Below are positions 1-9,365 of a DNA stretch of 23,475 nucleotides, piece by piece. The notes beneath the pieces are model-generated. The model did not search any database. It had not been told where the DNA came from and worked only from the letters and a program-made list of their open reading frames with translations. Position numbers and translations under genes: made by a program. Each line of letters opens with the position of its first letter. Position 1 is the stretch's first letter. Source of the DNA: Cudoniella acicularis (taxonomy: Eukaryota > Ascomycota > Leotiomycetes > Helotiales > Helotiaceae); assembly GCA_013054445.1 (NCBI GenBank), contig JAAMPI010000894.1, forward strand, positions 1 through 23,475, in the 5' to 3' direction.

Positions 1-665
1 TGATTGGCGCTACCTAACAGGTAAGCGAACCACATCACAAGACGGCCCTAAAGAGTAGACCTTAGAACCCTATAATCTAGGCTTATCTTTTAAATAGATA
101 TACTATTTATAACTTCCTCGAGCGCTCGTATCACGTCTTTTTTTAGTATATTTGTTCTTTATGATCAAATCAAAGAGCATGAAATTTAAAAGAAATTAAA
201 TAAGGCATTGTGAAGATATAATTTTTTAAAGTGGGAGGGTGGGGAGTGGCGGTGAGCTAAGCGAGGTGGCCGGAATAGGGGGGCACGGACTTATTGCCGG
301 AATTATCCGCATGTGCCCCAACCTGCATTACAAGTGTAACTGCGTGTCACAGCATGATCTATCCAGGTTGTATGACCGAAGATGCACTCAGCTGAGCTGT
401 CGATCGTTCAGAACATCGATTGGAAGACTAGAAAACCCCGAGTTTCCAAGCTTTCTCTCCAGCCACTCCAGCCTATGCAATCACCTCGGTATCCTAGCGT
501 GTAAGAATCTTACCGACTACGGAGCGGTCGCTTGAACGTTGGAATAAAGTTCTTCATAAACAGCGCAAGTGCCAATTTGTTCTCGGTTTTACGTTTTTTG
601 CCTTCCCGCCATATCTGACGAGAGAACAATCTTTCGAATACACAAAACTAAAACAAAGCGCGGTT
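1..665. other. left-edge intergenic region, AT-rich in part
   Basis: No gene is supported here. Positions about 61-235 are strongly AT-rich, as in decayed repeat DNA of filamentous fungi. From about 236 the base composition becomes balanced. An open frame across 239-535 begins at GTG rather than ATG and resembles nothing I recognise, so it is not called. The last roughly 150 bases before 666 are the likely promoter and 5' untranslated region of the TRI14-like gene. Confidence 0.5.
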
Positions 666-1809
666 ATGCAGTCTATATCGGCACTTCTCCTCGCTGCAGC
701 AGCCTTGAGGGGTATTTCGGCCTTCCCACAAGCTGAGGTTGCAAGTTCTATCTCATACGGCGGCTGCCCGCCATTTCATGGCAACTTCACTATTCACCAG
801 TACCAGCTTTACCCTGAAAATGCCTATTTTGATACCCAGTCTTGCCTTCTATATATGGGGTTTGTCTTACCTGAATTTCTTTTTTACATGTTACAGTGCA
901 TGTTTTGAAAGCTGACATAAATTGAATAGATGCCTCTGGAATGCAACTGTTGGAATCTATAATCCTTACACGGCGAAAATAGTGGATATTCTCGAATTCC
1001 CAGGCACCACCCGCAACCCTCTCTTCCACATTGGCGGTGTAGGAGTTGATCAGCAAAGCGGCCTCGTTTCTATCGTTGTTGACGCCAGCGACGCCTTCGA
1101 TACAGGCGGCCAAGACATCTCTGGTACAAACTATATCATGCAATGGAATCCCTACACGCAAGAACTCCTCTACAAAATCAATCTAACAGAAACAACACAC
1201 GGCCTATACGGGGGTTACCAAGACGTGGAACAAGACCCAGAGGGAAACGTCTACGTTGTAGGCACCTACCCAAGCAGCATCCTCAAAGTAAGCAAAGATG
1301 GCAAGACCGTGACGCCTTGGTTCGTCCCCACACCGCCAATTGTCACCACCACGGCCGGGCTCGCCGGCCTCGCAGCACAAGACTACATTCTCCTCGGCAA
1401 TGACTGTGCAAGCGGAAATCTCTGGCGGTTCGACATGTGCTCCTCAACCGGTATTCCCGTCACCGTCCCCATAACGCCCCCCTATAAAATCGGCTCAAAA
1501 GGAGTATGCGACGGTATTCGCTTGCCCTTAAAATACTCCGGCACAGTTCTGCTAGTAGCTGAAGATTTATCAGGTGTTTCGGTTTTTAGGTCAAAGGATG
1601 CGAGTTGGGAGAGTGCGGAATACTTGGGTTTGGTACCGTGGAATGATCCGAGCATTTTTGTCACGGCGACTGTGCAGATTGGTAATAGTTTGTATATGGT
1701 GCTAGAGCCGTTTGGGGATGCGATTGTGCCGGGGCAGACGTCGGGGAATAGGACGGATTTTCCGTTTTTTGATATCACGAAGCAGGTGGAGGCGTTGGTT
1801 ACTGCTTGA
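666..1809 (+). CDS. TRI14-like secreted beta-propeller protein
   Basis: Two exons, 666-859 and 930-1809, joined by a 70-base GT-AG intron (860-929) with a GCTGAC branch-like motif at 911, give a 357-residue product. The intron interrupts a Gly codon, and splicing joins the two frames so that a Leu-Tyr-Met-Gly strand runs into Cys-Leu-Trp-Asn. The first 20 or so residues form a signal peptide: a short start, an Ala/Leu-rich core, then Ala-Phe-Pro. The rest has repeated Asp/Gly-rich strand motifs, several N-glycosylation sequons and the length of the TRI14-like family, related in fold to SMP-30/gluconolactonase propellers. In Fusarium, TRI14 sits in the trichothecene cluster and its biochemical role is unsettled, so no reaction is assigned here. 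No other trichothecene gene is visible. Family assignment is from recognition of sequence style; secretion is inferred. Confidence 0.8.
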
Positions 1810-1962
1810 GAATTCATTTCTTGTTATCCCGTTGGAAACGTTTTATGTTGTTCAAAAGCAATTTGCAATTTGCAATTTGCACTAGCTATGCTCCGTCTCT
1901 GCCCTCTCTCCCATTCAAAATCCCCTCAGCAGTTCTTCCCTTTCTCAATCAAAACACACCAC

Positions 1963-2826
1963 TCACACCTCCCTTCCATCTCCATCTTCTCCCATCACCT
2001 CCTTACCACCATCAATAAAAACCTCCCCATCAACCACGACCCTCTTCCTAACCACCCCAGTAACCCAAACAACTTCATCCTCAAACAACCAAGCTCCACC
2101 CATCTTTTCCCGCTGCTTCACACACTGGTGGCCACAACGATCAGGGTCACCTCTATGAACGAAAATATTCCTCGGGCAAATGTACACCTTCTTTGTCGCG
2201 GAAGAAATCCTCACATCCACTACATCGTCATCCTTACCACTTTCGAAATTCCACATTCCTTGTCTCTGCTCGACACTGTACGAAACCTTCACCCCTTCCA
2301 GGTATTTTTTCTCTTCAAGCCACTCCTCCAACCGTTCGATTCCGAAATACCTTGCTTCTTGAAGGAGCGCAAGATACAAAGCATGATCGTGGCCCGTGGT
2401 GTTGGAGTAGAAAAGAGGCAAAACTCCACGACGCAGGTGTTGAAGGATATGCTTGAAAAGTGTCGGATCGGCATCAATGAGATAAGTATTGTTTGGTTCG
2501 CGGTTGGGGTCCCAGCGGCCGGAGAGAAGGGTGGCGAGGAAGGTGGATTCTTGGAGGGTGTCGCGGGTGGTGGTGAAATTTTGGCCTCCAACAAGGAGGG
2601 TGATGGTTTCGCTAGGGGTTGGGGTTGGGTTGTTGGAGGAGGGAGAGGGGTCGGTGACAGAGGTTTTCATTGCGGATGCGAGTTCGTCCGTAATGGGTGG
2701 TGGTGGATTGGGGTCTTTTGCAATGGACATCGTGCCTGGATTGGTGGCTTCGCAGCCGGTGTTGCAGAAGAGGGAGACACCTGCGTTGCCGGCGTTCTCG
2801 GACGAAGAGGAAGGGATGGAACTCAT
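1963..2826 (-). CDS. BTB/POZ domain protein, T1 (KCTD-like) type
   Basis: A single-exon frame of 287 residues starting at an ATG with A at -3. Residues 1-73 are Ser/Pro/Asn-rich and probably disordered. Residues about 74-170 match a T1-type BTB fold: an opening Leu-Leu-Val-Gly-Gly strand, a Thr-Thr-Arg-Asp-Thr-Leu segment, then a Leu-Phe-Lys-His-Ile-Leu helix and a Tyr-Leu-Ala-Leu-Leu helix leading into a Phe-Gly-Ile-Glu-Arg-Leu-Glu turn. Such domains form homo-oligomers and in animals often act as Cullin-3 adaptors; the partner here is unknown. The C-terminal half has a Cys/His cluster (C217, H224, C231, H233, C235) that might bind a metal. The gene converges on the TRI14-like gene with only about 150 bases between stop codons. 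No intron is needed. Function beyond protein-protein interaction cannot be read from the sequence. Confidence 0.8.
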   Translation of the reverse strand: MSSIPSSSSENAGNAGVSLFCNTGCEATNPGTMSIAKDPNPPPPITDELASAMKTSVTDPSPSSNNPTPTPSETITLLVGGQNFTTTRDTLQESTFLATLLSGRWDPNREPNNTYLIDADPTLFKHILQHLRRGVLPLFYSNTTGHDHALYLALLQEARYFGIERLEEWLEEKKYLEGVKVSYSVEQRQGMWNFESGKDDDVVDVRISSATKKVYICPRNIFVHRGDPDRCGHQCVKQREKMGGAWLFEDEVVWVTGVVRKRVVVDGEVFIDGGKEVMGEDGDGREV

Positions 2827-3446
2827 TTCGTTCGTTTTGCTTTCGTCGCTGCTGTGAGATTGTGTGGTTCAAGTGCTGAATTTGTGTGTGATTTGAAGAG
2901 AAGTATGAAAGCTGAGGAAGGTGGAAAGATTCCCTCTTCATATAGAGAGCCTTCAAAGGGGTTTGAAAATTCAAAGCTGTCTCAAATGAGACATATTTTG
3001 GCATAGAACAAAGGATTGGGGGTATGCAAAAGAATCTTGTTGGGGCGAAAGATGTTTGATGGAACATTGCAGAATTTGCTGCTGCCTTGCCTTTCAACAT
3101 TTGTGACTTGTTTCATGTGAATGTGGGTGCATGCATAAGACCAAAGAACTTTTTTGGTGCTGCCAAAAGTTTATGGAAGAAAGTGCAATAATTGGTTATT
3201 CAAACAGTTTTGATAGTAAAAAGAAATCTGAAGTTTCTAAATTCTTGAACAAGCAGGAAATCGCTAAGCGTTCTTTTCAATAGTAGGAAATCTCCAAGTA
3301 TTGACGAGCTCAAAAATTTCCTCCAGATCAAGATAGACTGAAAAAGAAAGTTTCTTATATATTCTTCACATTTCAATTGCATAGAGGGCATGAGATTAAT
3401 AATTTATTTTCTGGTTTTGAAGGGCTCAGGTGAGAACAGCGATATC
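2827..3446. other. intergenic region upstream of the BTB gene
   Basis: This stretch should hold the promoter and 5' untranslated region of the minus-strand BTB gene. I see no convincing gene. Frames here are short, without splice-consistent partners, or overlap the BTB gene antisense. The segment runs into the dispersed repeat at 3447. Confidence 0.4.
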
Positions 3447-3565
3447 AAAAGGGGGCGGGGTAAATAAGCGAAATTGGGTCCTTCCCTCCCCTTTATTGTC
3501 GGCAGCCAACACTAGAAATCTCTTTACCACCTAATAAAAAACATTAAAAATTATCTATCTATTTA
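3447..3565 (-). repeat. dispersed repeat, copy 1
   Basis: About 119 bases that match 14929-15038 in the same orientation. The conserved left block is a G-rich run followed by GGGGTAAATAAGCGAAA. The conserved right block is AAAAAACATTAAA followed by ATTATCTAT and ATTTA. Between them only scattered positions agree, including a CCCC-TTATT stretch that partly pairs with the left block. Copy 1 carries one extra CTAT unit near its right end. It lies about 93 bases beyond the stop codon of the small minus-strand gene at 3658. No protein is encoded. It could be a miniature transposable element or the tail of a larger element; I do not recognise a named family. Confidence 0.7.
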
Positions 3566-3657
3566 GCCATTCATTTCAAGCTTATTGAATGTTTTCAAAA
3601 GCTGTGCCTCTGCTGCATGTTAAAACATAGCCATGTGCGTATCTAGTCTTGGGAAGC

Positions 3658-4185
3658 TTACTTGGGAGACATGTTTTCAATGTCGTTGATTTTTGATTCA
3701 TAATCATCCTGCGTCATATCCAACAGTTTGTTAACGTGCTTGATGGCAAGCTTTCCCTTTTCGATAACAGCTTCTTTTATCTGTTTCCTCTTTTGCTATA
3801 ATTAGTAAGTGTAAAGCTAGATAATAATGATCGATTCGATTAAAGAGGGAACAGAGAATAGAAAGCAGCTAATATGCACGTAGCTAGCGTCCGTGCGGTG
3901 GCATGAAGCTATTCCTAGACCAAGCTGAAACGTGACTGGTTTGACGCCTGACCCAGCCGTCTTGACAGTAAGAGTCACCGACTCACTCACCCATCGAAAT
4001 CATCTCAAACTCACGTATCGGAAGACACTGTCATTTGGCCATATCACTGAAGCTTTGGTCATAAGTGCAGCTCTCTCTTCCTTGACACGTTTTCCCAATA
4101 TATCCAAAACTAGCGGGCTCTGAATATCAAGCTTGATTTTCGATAATGTGTTGTGGTCGAAACACGGCCGAGCACTATCGCCCAT
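3658..4185 (-). CDS. small two-exon hypothetical protein, about 102 aa
   Basis: Exon 1 (4185-4015) starts at ATG and gives 57 codons, ending exactly at a GTGAGT donor in phase 0. Exon 2 (3795-3658) follows a TTACTAATTATAG branch point and acceptor and gives 45 codons plus TAA, also in phase 0. The 219-base intron is long for a fungus. The product is charged: exon 2 is rich in Lys, Glu and Ile with a heptad-like spacing that suggests an amphipathic helix or short coiled coil, and exon 1 has a Lys/Arg/Glu-rich middle. There is no signal peptide or membrane segment. I do not recognise the family. Support comes from canonical splice signals, matching phase and a start and stop that fit; an additional small exon inside the long intron cannot be excluded. 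Confidence 0.5.
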
Positions 4186-4770
4186 CTTCCATATCTCTCA
4201 GAGATAAGCCTTTCATGTTTCGCTGTTGGTCTCTGGATTAGATCAGAAACGACAAAAGTTCGCGTACAGCCTTCATATGTGTCATGGGGTCAAAGGACTG
4301 AATATCGTGGTGGGTCCTGGGATATGTTCTCTCTACGAACTCTGCATTTAGTTTCTCTTCTTTGCCACAGTCCTGCTAATTGATGCTATCCCCAACTTTG
4401 CCTTGGTGTTGTGACATTATGCCTAATTCCAGACTTAACACGATACACCCATCGAGCCAGCTTGATGGGACGAGACTCCGGATTTTGTTGTAGTCTGGAA
4501 GTACGGAGTACGCTCTCAACGTATTTACAAGCCTTATCAACGACTGACGCTGGAATGCGCTAAATGCCATATCATAGAACCTATTCTGAGACTGGGATGG
4601 TGATATATTTGCATATCAACCCACTAGAGAGAGATGTGACCAATGAGATGCTGGCTTGGTGAGCCTGCAGAGTGGGATAAGAACGAATCTGTTATAAGTA
4701 GTCTGATCGATTGATTCTGCCCACTGTAACGCTACGTAATCTGCATTAATCAAACTCGACACGGAATTCC
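4186..4770. other. intergenic region between small gene and HET gene
   Basis: It should contain the promoter of the small minus-strand gene and the 3' region of the HET locus. A 64-codon minus-strand frame (4376-4570) begins with ATG but has no recognisable family and no supporting splice context, so it is not called. A TACGGAGTA palindrome-like motif occurs at about 4501-4509. Confidence 0.35.
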
Positions 4771-5439
4771 TTAGCCTAACATCAAATCAATCCACTCAAG
4801 CTCTTGGCGTTCCCACGCGTCTTTAAAAACACGCCCAATGCCCCTGCGATACGCGATAGAGTCTTCCCATTCAATACACAATACGTTGTAGAACTGGTAC
4901 GTTTCTGTGCCTTTTGGTCGCTCTGGATGAGCCCACTCTAGTAAGGTGTCTTCTGATGACAGTACCGAGTTGTAAGCGTAGCCTTGGGAGATTGCGACGA
5001 GTTCCAGAACGTCTTTGCATGAGCATTCAGTTTTATGACTCATTGCCTCGTCATCTGTTGAATCATCCCCCCAGCTCATTTCCTGGTCTTCGTTGTTTCC
5101 GGACGCTTGATCGTCGTCCACAACCTCATCCTCTTCATTGTTCTCCTCTCCCGCCGAGCTACTTCCATCATCTGTGAATTCTTCATGCGCATTTACCATG
5201 CCAACCCAGTGTTCTTCGCTGTCCCGAAGACTCATATATTCTCGGCCTTAATAACAGAAGCAAAGCTCTGCCTCGTACAACCAGGCCCTTTGCGCACGAC
5301 AGGAGATAAAATTTCCAGAATGAGTCTCGGGTAAATGGTTGCGATCTGATAAAGTAACAGGATACCAGAATTCTGATCCTGGATAATCATCATGTGTGTA
5401 TATATAATGCGGTGAATGAGGGGGGGATAATTTCCACAA
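4771..5439 (-). pseudogene. detached C-terminal part of the HET-domain gene
   Basis: This frame continues the upstream HET protein but is out of register with it. Before the stop at 5248-5250 it reads a Phe-Trp-Tyr-Pro-Val strand, then Phe-Ile-Ser-Cys and Arg-Ala-Trp-Leu. After the stop it resumes with Met-Ser-Leu-Arg-Asp, Trp-Val-Gly-Met, an acidic Asp/Glu/Asn tract and a terminal block with Tyr-Asn-Val-Leu, Ile-Glu-Trp, Ala-Tyr-Arg-Arg-Gly and Trp-Ile-Asp. These are the usual C-terminal landmarks of large fungal HET proteins, in the right order. Two lesions separate it from the main frame: a frame change somewhere near the 7-G run at 5420-5426 and a TAA at 5248-5250. I found no GT-AG intron that removes both while keeping the conserved strands. 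The 154-codon frame from the ATG at 5235 is unlikely to be an independent gene. Confidence 0.65.
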
Positions 5440-7067
5440 GATTCTTCGTAATATTCAAATCGCGTCCAGGAAGGAGGTGGAAGCCTAGTATTCTGATCTA
5501 AAAAGCCCTGTCGGTATTGGTACCATGTACTAGCGACTGGTATTCCTTTGGATCCGCGCGTTTCGTGGCTAGACCACTGTATAATCGGTACAACGTGTTC
5601 GTCAGAAACATAAACGCCGTCCTTAAAACTTGGGTAATCTTTAGCGAAATCAAAACCTTTGTCAAAGGAGAACTCATCCAATTGTCCTTGCCATCCAATC
5701 CAACTCCAACTTGGAAGGCATAGCCTCTGAAAGTGTGGGTTCTTTGGGGTTCTACGTTTCATTCCATCCTTTGGCCGCCAGAGAAGAAAGATGTCGAAGA
5801 ATGTTATTGGAATCCCGCAGAGAAACCCACCCGGGAAGTTTTTAGTCAAAACCGAGGCTGGCCCTGCAAATCCATCCAACACGTCCTCAGGATATGTTAG
5901 TTCTCGCTTGTTGTATGCAGATATCATCCGACCTAGCGCTGGGAGATGTGGTGTTTTTGCTGAAAGTAATTCGTTCCATTCGGAAATCGTGTCCATCAAA
6001 CCACTCGGATTATCGTAGTCATGATCGAAGGGCTCTTCCCAGAAACTATGGGGGCACTTCCAGAAAACAGTGTCGTCGACGAAGACAAGAGCCCTGCTTG
6101 AGAAAAGATATTCCTGGAATGTCCACCCTCTTCTCATCCACAGTGAGTCTTCCAATTGAATGTCAGCTTGTCGGTGGCATACAATTTGGGAGCTACCGTT
6201 GAGCTCAAAAGTCTTCTCACAAAAGTTTCTACTCTGAGATATCCCTTTCAAACCACGCAAACCAAAATTGACGTCTTGGCCCTGCGAGGCAATGATGGTT
6301 AAGGAAGCATTCGCATAAATTGTTGCCATGTTTTTGATTTCGTCATGCTTCTTCTGCGCGTCATCCTGGGGAATACATAGCGAGTCCACCCAGAGATATC
6401 TCTCACCCAGCAGTTTGACTAAAGCCATGGCGTCTCTAATGGTCCGTGGGATGCGCAGAAATCCTTCCTCCGAAAGGGCACCGAGCTTCTGCAAGGACTC
6501 CAAGGTATGTTTCAACGACGTGAAAAAAGTGGTTGGTCCCCACAGATAGCTTAATGCGATGTATGAAGTCGATGGATGGGCCGGAGCTAGACACTGATTC
6601 CATGTATCGACCAGGAAAGCGGGAGGGACCAGTGACAATGAATCCAGTTTATAACGCCCATCTTTGTGGCTACCGTGACGTGTGTCGCATGTGCTTTTCC
6701 ATCTTCTGAGTTTCGCTACATCTATCCAATTTCGATTTAAGATCGTTTTAGAGCTCCAAACGCTAGCTACCCCCCTGGAGGCTGCGAGGAAAAGGCCATC
6801 TCCAACTTGAGACCTTCTCCATGTCATTTCGGACAGACGCACTCCTAATCTTACCACGAAACTGCCTTCACTCTTCACCGCCTCGAAGAAATTTTCCCAG
6901 CTCTCCGCAAGCGCATTGGGAAAGAGTTTGTGTATCAGCTGGATGTGGGAAGTGCATTCTGATGAAACCACAAGTTCTCTATAAGTGCCTAATCCAGCTT
7001 CTGCATATACACGGTAAGGTATTTGAAATAAATAAGATAGTTTCTTGCAGACTTTGCAGTCTGGTGA
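5232..7067 (-). CDS. HET-domain (heterokaryon incompatibility) protein, N-terminal and HET region
   Basis: HET domains act in fungal non-self recognition, where incompatible combinations trigger cell death. The frame is open from 7067 to a TGA at 5232-5234, about 611 codons. It opens with a Cys-x2-Cys pair (Cys-Lys-Val-Cys), typical of this subfamily. Later come Trp-Ile-Asp-Val-Ala with Cys-Asp-Thr-x-His-Gly at about 6731-6672, the HET block 1 Ala-Leu-Ser-Tyr-Leu-Trp-Gly at about 6557-6537, block 2 Trp-Val-Asp-Ser-Leu-Cys-Ile at about 6392-6372, and block 3 Gly-Trp-Thr-Phe-Gln-Glu at about 6128-6111. The start is not in this exon: 7067 follows a good acceptor (GCTGAC branch, TTAG end). A likely first exon is 7399-7313, ATG to a GTAAGT donor in phase 0, possibly with another small exon between. 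After about 5430 the frame leaves the conserved family sequence, so the last 60 or so codons look like out-of-frame read-through. Confidence 0.75.
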   Translation of the reverse strand, partial: SPDCKVCKKLSYLFQIPYRVYAEAGLGTYRELVVSSECTSHIQLIHKLFPNALAESWENFFEAVKSEGSFVVRLGVRLSEMTWRRSQVGDGLFLAASRGVASVWSSKTILNRNWIDVAKLRRWKSTCDTRHGSHKDGRYKLDSLSLVPPAFLVDTWNQCLAPAHPSTSYIALSYLWGPTTFFTSLKHTLESLQKLGALSEEGFLRIPRTIRDAMALVKLLGERYLWVDSLCIPQDDAQKKHDEIKNMATIYANASLTIIASQGQDVNFGLRGLKGISQSRNFCEKTFELNGSSQIVCHRQADIQLEDSLWMRRGWTFQEYLFSSRALVFVDDTVFWKCPHSFWEEPFDHDYDNPSGLMDTISEWNELLSAKTPHLPALGRMISAYNKRELTYPEDVLDGFAGPASVLTKNFPGGFLCGIPITFFDIFLLWRPKDGMKRRTPKNPHFQRLCLPSWSWIGWQGQLDEFSFDKGFDFAKDYPSFKDGVYVSDEHVVPIIQWSSHETRGSKGIPVASTWYQYRQGFLDQNTRLPPPSWTRFEYYEESCGNYPPLIHRIIYTHMMIIQDQNSGILLLYQIATIYPRLILEILSPVVRKGPGCTRQSFASVIKAENI

Positions 7068-7399
7068 CTAACTCTCTTCGTCAGCAATAGAAACGTTGCC
7101 GGTGTATAGTCTATAGTACGATCGTAGTGAATTGATTCAGTTCCACCAACCTTACAGCAGGCTTTTAAGAGATCATTCGTGTACTGAAATTCCCGAAAAG
7201 CTTTCCTAGGGGAATTTGGGAATCGGTATTACAGAGGAAATTACCAGAGGAGAGGGACTGAGTGAAGATGTTTTGGCGTGAAGTTAAGTAGAGAGATTTT
7301 GGTACAACTTACAAGCTCGTCTACGGCTGTACTGCGTCGCTGCGCATTGGATCCTGGGGCCATGCCATTCGCTCCCTCATTCGCTTCTCTCTGGGCCAT

Positions 7400-8180
7400 A
7401 GCAAGGAGTTCTTGGGTAGCAAGTTTCCGTGTATAGAAGGTGCCGTAAAGTTTAACTGTCCAAGATTTCAAGGGAAAGACTTCACTTCACAGGGTGGAAA
7501 TAAGACAGCAAGTGTTTCACTCATTAGCGCCGCGTTAGTCACGCTAGTGGCGGCCGGAAGCATGCCAATTAAAATAGAATAACCTTATCTATATGCTTTT
7601 TTCAAGTTTTACCTACTCTGCTAACGAACATCCAATTAGAGAGCTAGAAGCACGTGATAACCCACCCTACCACCCGCTTTAATAAGTAATCTTTTAAAAC
7701 TTGATAAAAATGATACAAGGCCTTAAGTTTATACTTAGCTTTATTAATTAAATAGACTGTAAAGAAATATAAAAAAAGTAGATATTATTTAAATAAGTTA
7801 ATATTTTTATAAAAATATATAACTTAAGATTAAAAATTTATATAGTAAATAACTAAAAGTATTTATAAAAAGCTTTTCTAGACTATATATTATCATATAT
7901 TAAAAATAAATTGTTATTAAATAATTTTCTCTTTTATTATTTTCTATTTTTAGAAAAAAAAACTATTCTTTAATAGCATTTTCTTTTATAAGTCTGTGGC
8001 CATAAAGTCGACAGCTTTATAGTAAACCTAAAGCTTCAGTCATGGCTCCGATTTTGCGAAGAATGCCACCTGCCAGCATGCCGAGAAACCCCCTTGCGTA
8101 GTATTTTGCCAACTGGCTTCGTTCTTAGGGTCATTGACGTCAAAGAAAACTGTGTGGTGGAAGCTCTCCCTCAGTGTTGA
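7400..8180. other. AT-rich, RIP-like intergenic tract
   Basis: Positions about 7571-7990 are made almost wholly of A and T, with many TpA steps and long TTTAAATA-type runs and no coding frame. This is the look of DNA decayed by repeat-induced point mutation or of an old transposon remnant, but no terminal repeats or transposase fragments are legible. From about 8040 the composition returns to normal at the 5' side of the degenerate HET gene. Bases 7400-7570 should hold the promoter of the minus-strand HET gene. Confidence 0.55.
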
Positions 8181-9365
8181 TATATTGCGCTCAACTATGT
8201 GTGGGGAGATGCCAAGCAACTACAGTTGACTAGTAGTGCTTTCGTTCGATGACACACGAAAGGAATAATTGGTGTTAATTTAGATGACGTCCCTTTGACT
8301 ATTAAGAATGTGATGCTGACTTACGAAAAACTTGGAGAGCGTTATCTGTGGGTTGATACTCTATGCATTCAGCAAGATGAGCCGGAGAACAAAATGACCA
8401 CGATCTCGGATATGGACCTTGTTTATAGAGCAGCAGTAGTCACAATAGTGGGAACAGGCCTGAGTGCCAATTCTAGACTTCTAGGAATTAGGAACAATTC
8501 GCGAATCGCGATTCATAGGACAATATGTTGAAGACATAGCTGAGTTCCGTCTTGGGGTCGCTATTCCTGATTGGGACGACAATCTACCCTTCGCTGCGTG
8601 AAAGACCCATGGATGGACATTTCAAGAGAAGGCCCTTTCTCATCTCTCCTTGTCTTTACTAAGAACCAGACGTACTTCCAATGCCAATGGGATCTCTTTC
8701 GGGAGGACACGGTATTGGAAAAACTCCCAGCTTTGAGTCAGTTTATTGGTGTAACGGTAAACATTTTTGTTGAGGACCGGGGGTAGAAATATCAATCCAA
8801 GACCTAGGGGTTTATGTGATTTTGAATACTATCAGAGACTTGTCGAAAACTATTCCTGACGAACCCTATCCTTTCAGAGAGACTCTCTCGCCACATTCCA
8901 GGGAATTCTCAACTATTTCTGGTCGGTATTTGGTGGACAGGCAATTAAATTTCTTTGGGGTATTCTAACTACTGCTTTCCATGCCGGGCTCTGGTGGTGG
9001 TGGGTTAAGCCTCAATTCCATCCCAAACGCCGTGTCCCGGATTTCCCCACCTGGTCCTGGTTGAGCTGGAGTGGTTCAGTTAGGGAGAGTCCCTCCAGAG
9101 TTACACAACAATTGGCTACCAGTCGATATGATTCTGACATTTATTGGTACACTAGCACATCAAAAAGTCGAATCTCGGTAGCTCAAATCGAGACGGAACA
9201 GAAGCTATTTGCCTCGCCTTGGATACCGTTTAACGCATTTAGACCTCCTAAGCCTCTTCAAATCCCACTAAACCTGGAATCGCGGTTCCTTCGGTTTTGG
9301 ACTAGTTCAGCTTATATTTGCGTTACTAAGGAATCTTTCCCCCTACCTGATACTTGTGTTGTTTG
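8181..9365 (+). pseudogene. degenerate second HET-domain gene
   Basis: HET landmarks occur in the expected order but in broken frames. At 8181 a Tyr-Ile-Ala-Leu-Asn-Tyr-Val-Trp-Gly block (normally Ala-Leu-Ser-Tyr) runs to a TGA at 8250-8252. A different frame then reads Val-Asn-Leu-Asp-Asp-Val-Pro and Gly-Glu-Arg-Tyr-Leu-Trp-Val-Asp-Thr-Leu-Cys-Ile-Gln-Gln-Asp (about 8270-8375). Near 8610 Gly-Trp-Thr-Phe-Gln-Glu appears, followed by a frame change into Phe-Thr-Lys-Asn-Gln-Thr-Tyr-Phe-Gln-Cys. From about 8826 a frame with Tyr-Gln-Arg-Leu-Val-Glu-Asn-Tyr-Ser is cut by a TGA at 8857-8859, then stays open with Asp-Ser-Leu-Ala, Pro-Asp-Phe-Pro-Thr-Trp-Ser-Trp and onward to the TGA at 9363. It is head-to-head with the other HET locus across the AT-rich tract. 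At DNA level the two are clearly diverged, so this is not a recent duplicate. Confidence 0.75.

Noticed and set aside
239..535. 98-codon plus-strand frame at the left edge
   Set aside because: It starts at GTG, has no recognisable domain and lies upstream of the TRI14-like gene in non-coding-looking DNA.
790..1161. 123-codon minus-strand frame
   Set aside because: It overlaps the TRI14-like exons antisense, crosses the intron and has no family features.
1870..3006. 378-codon plus-strand frame
   Set aside because: It is antisense to the BTB gene; its low-complexity His/Pro/Gly composition is the mirror of that gene's coding bias.
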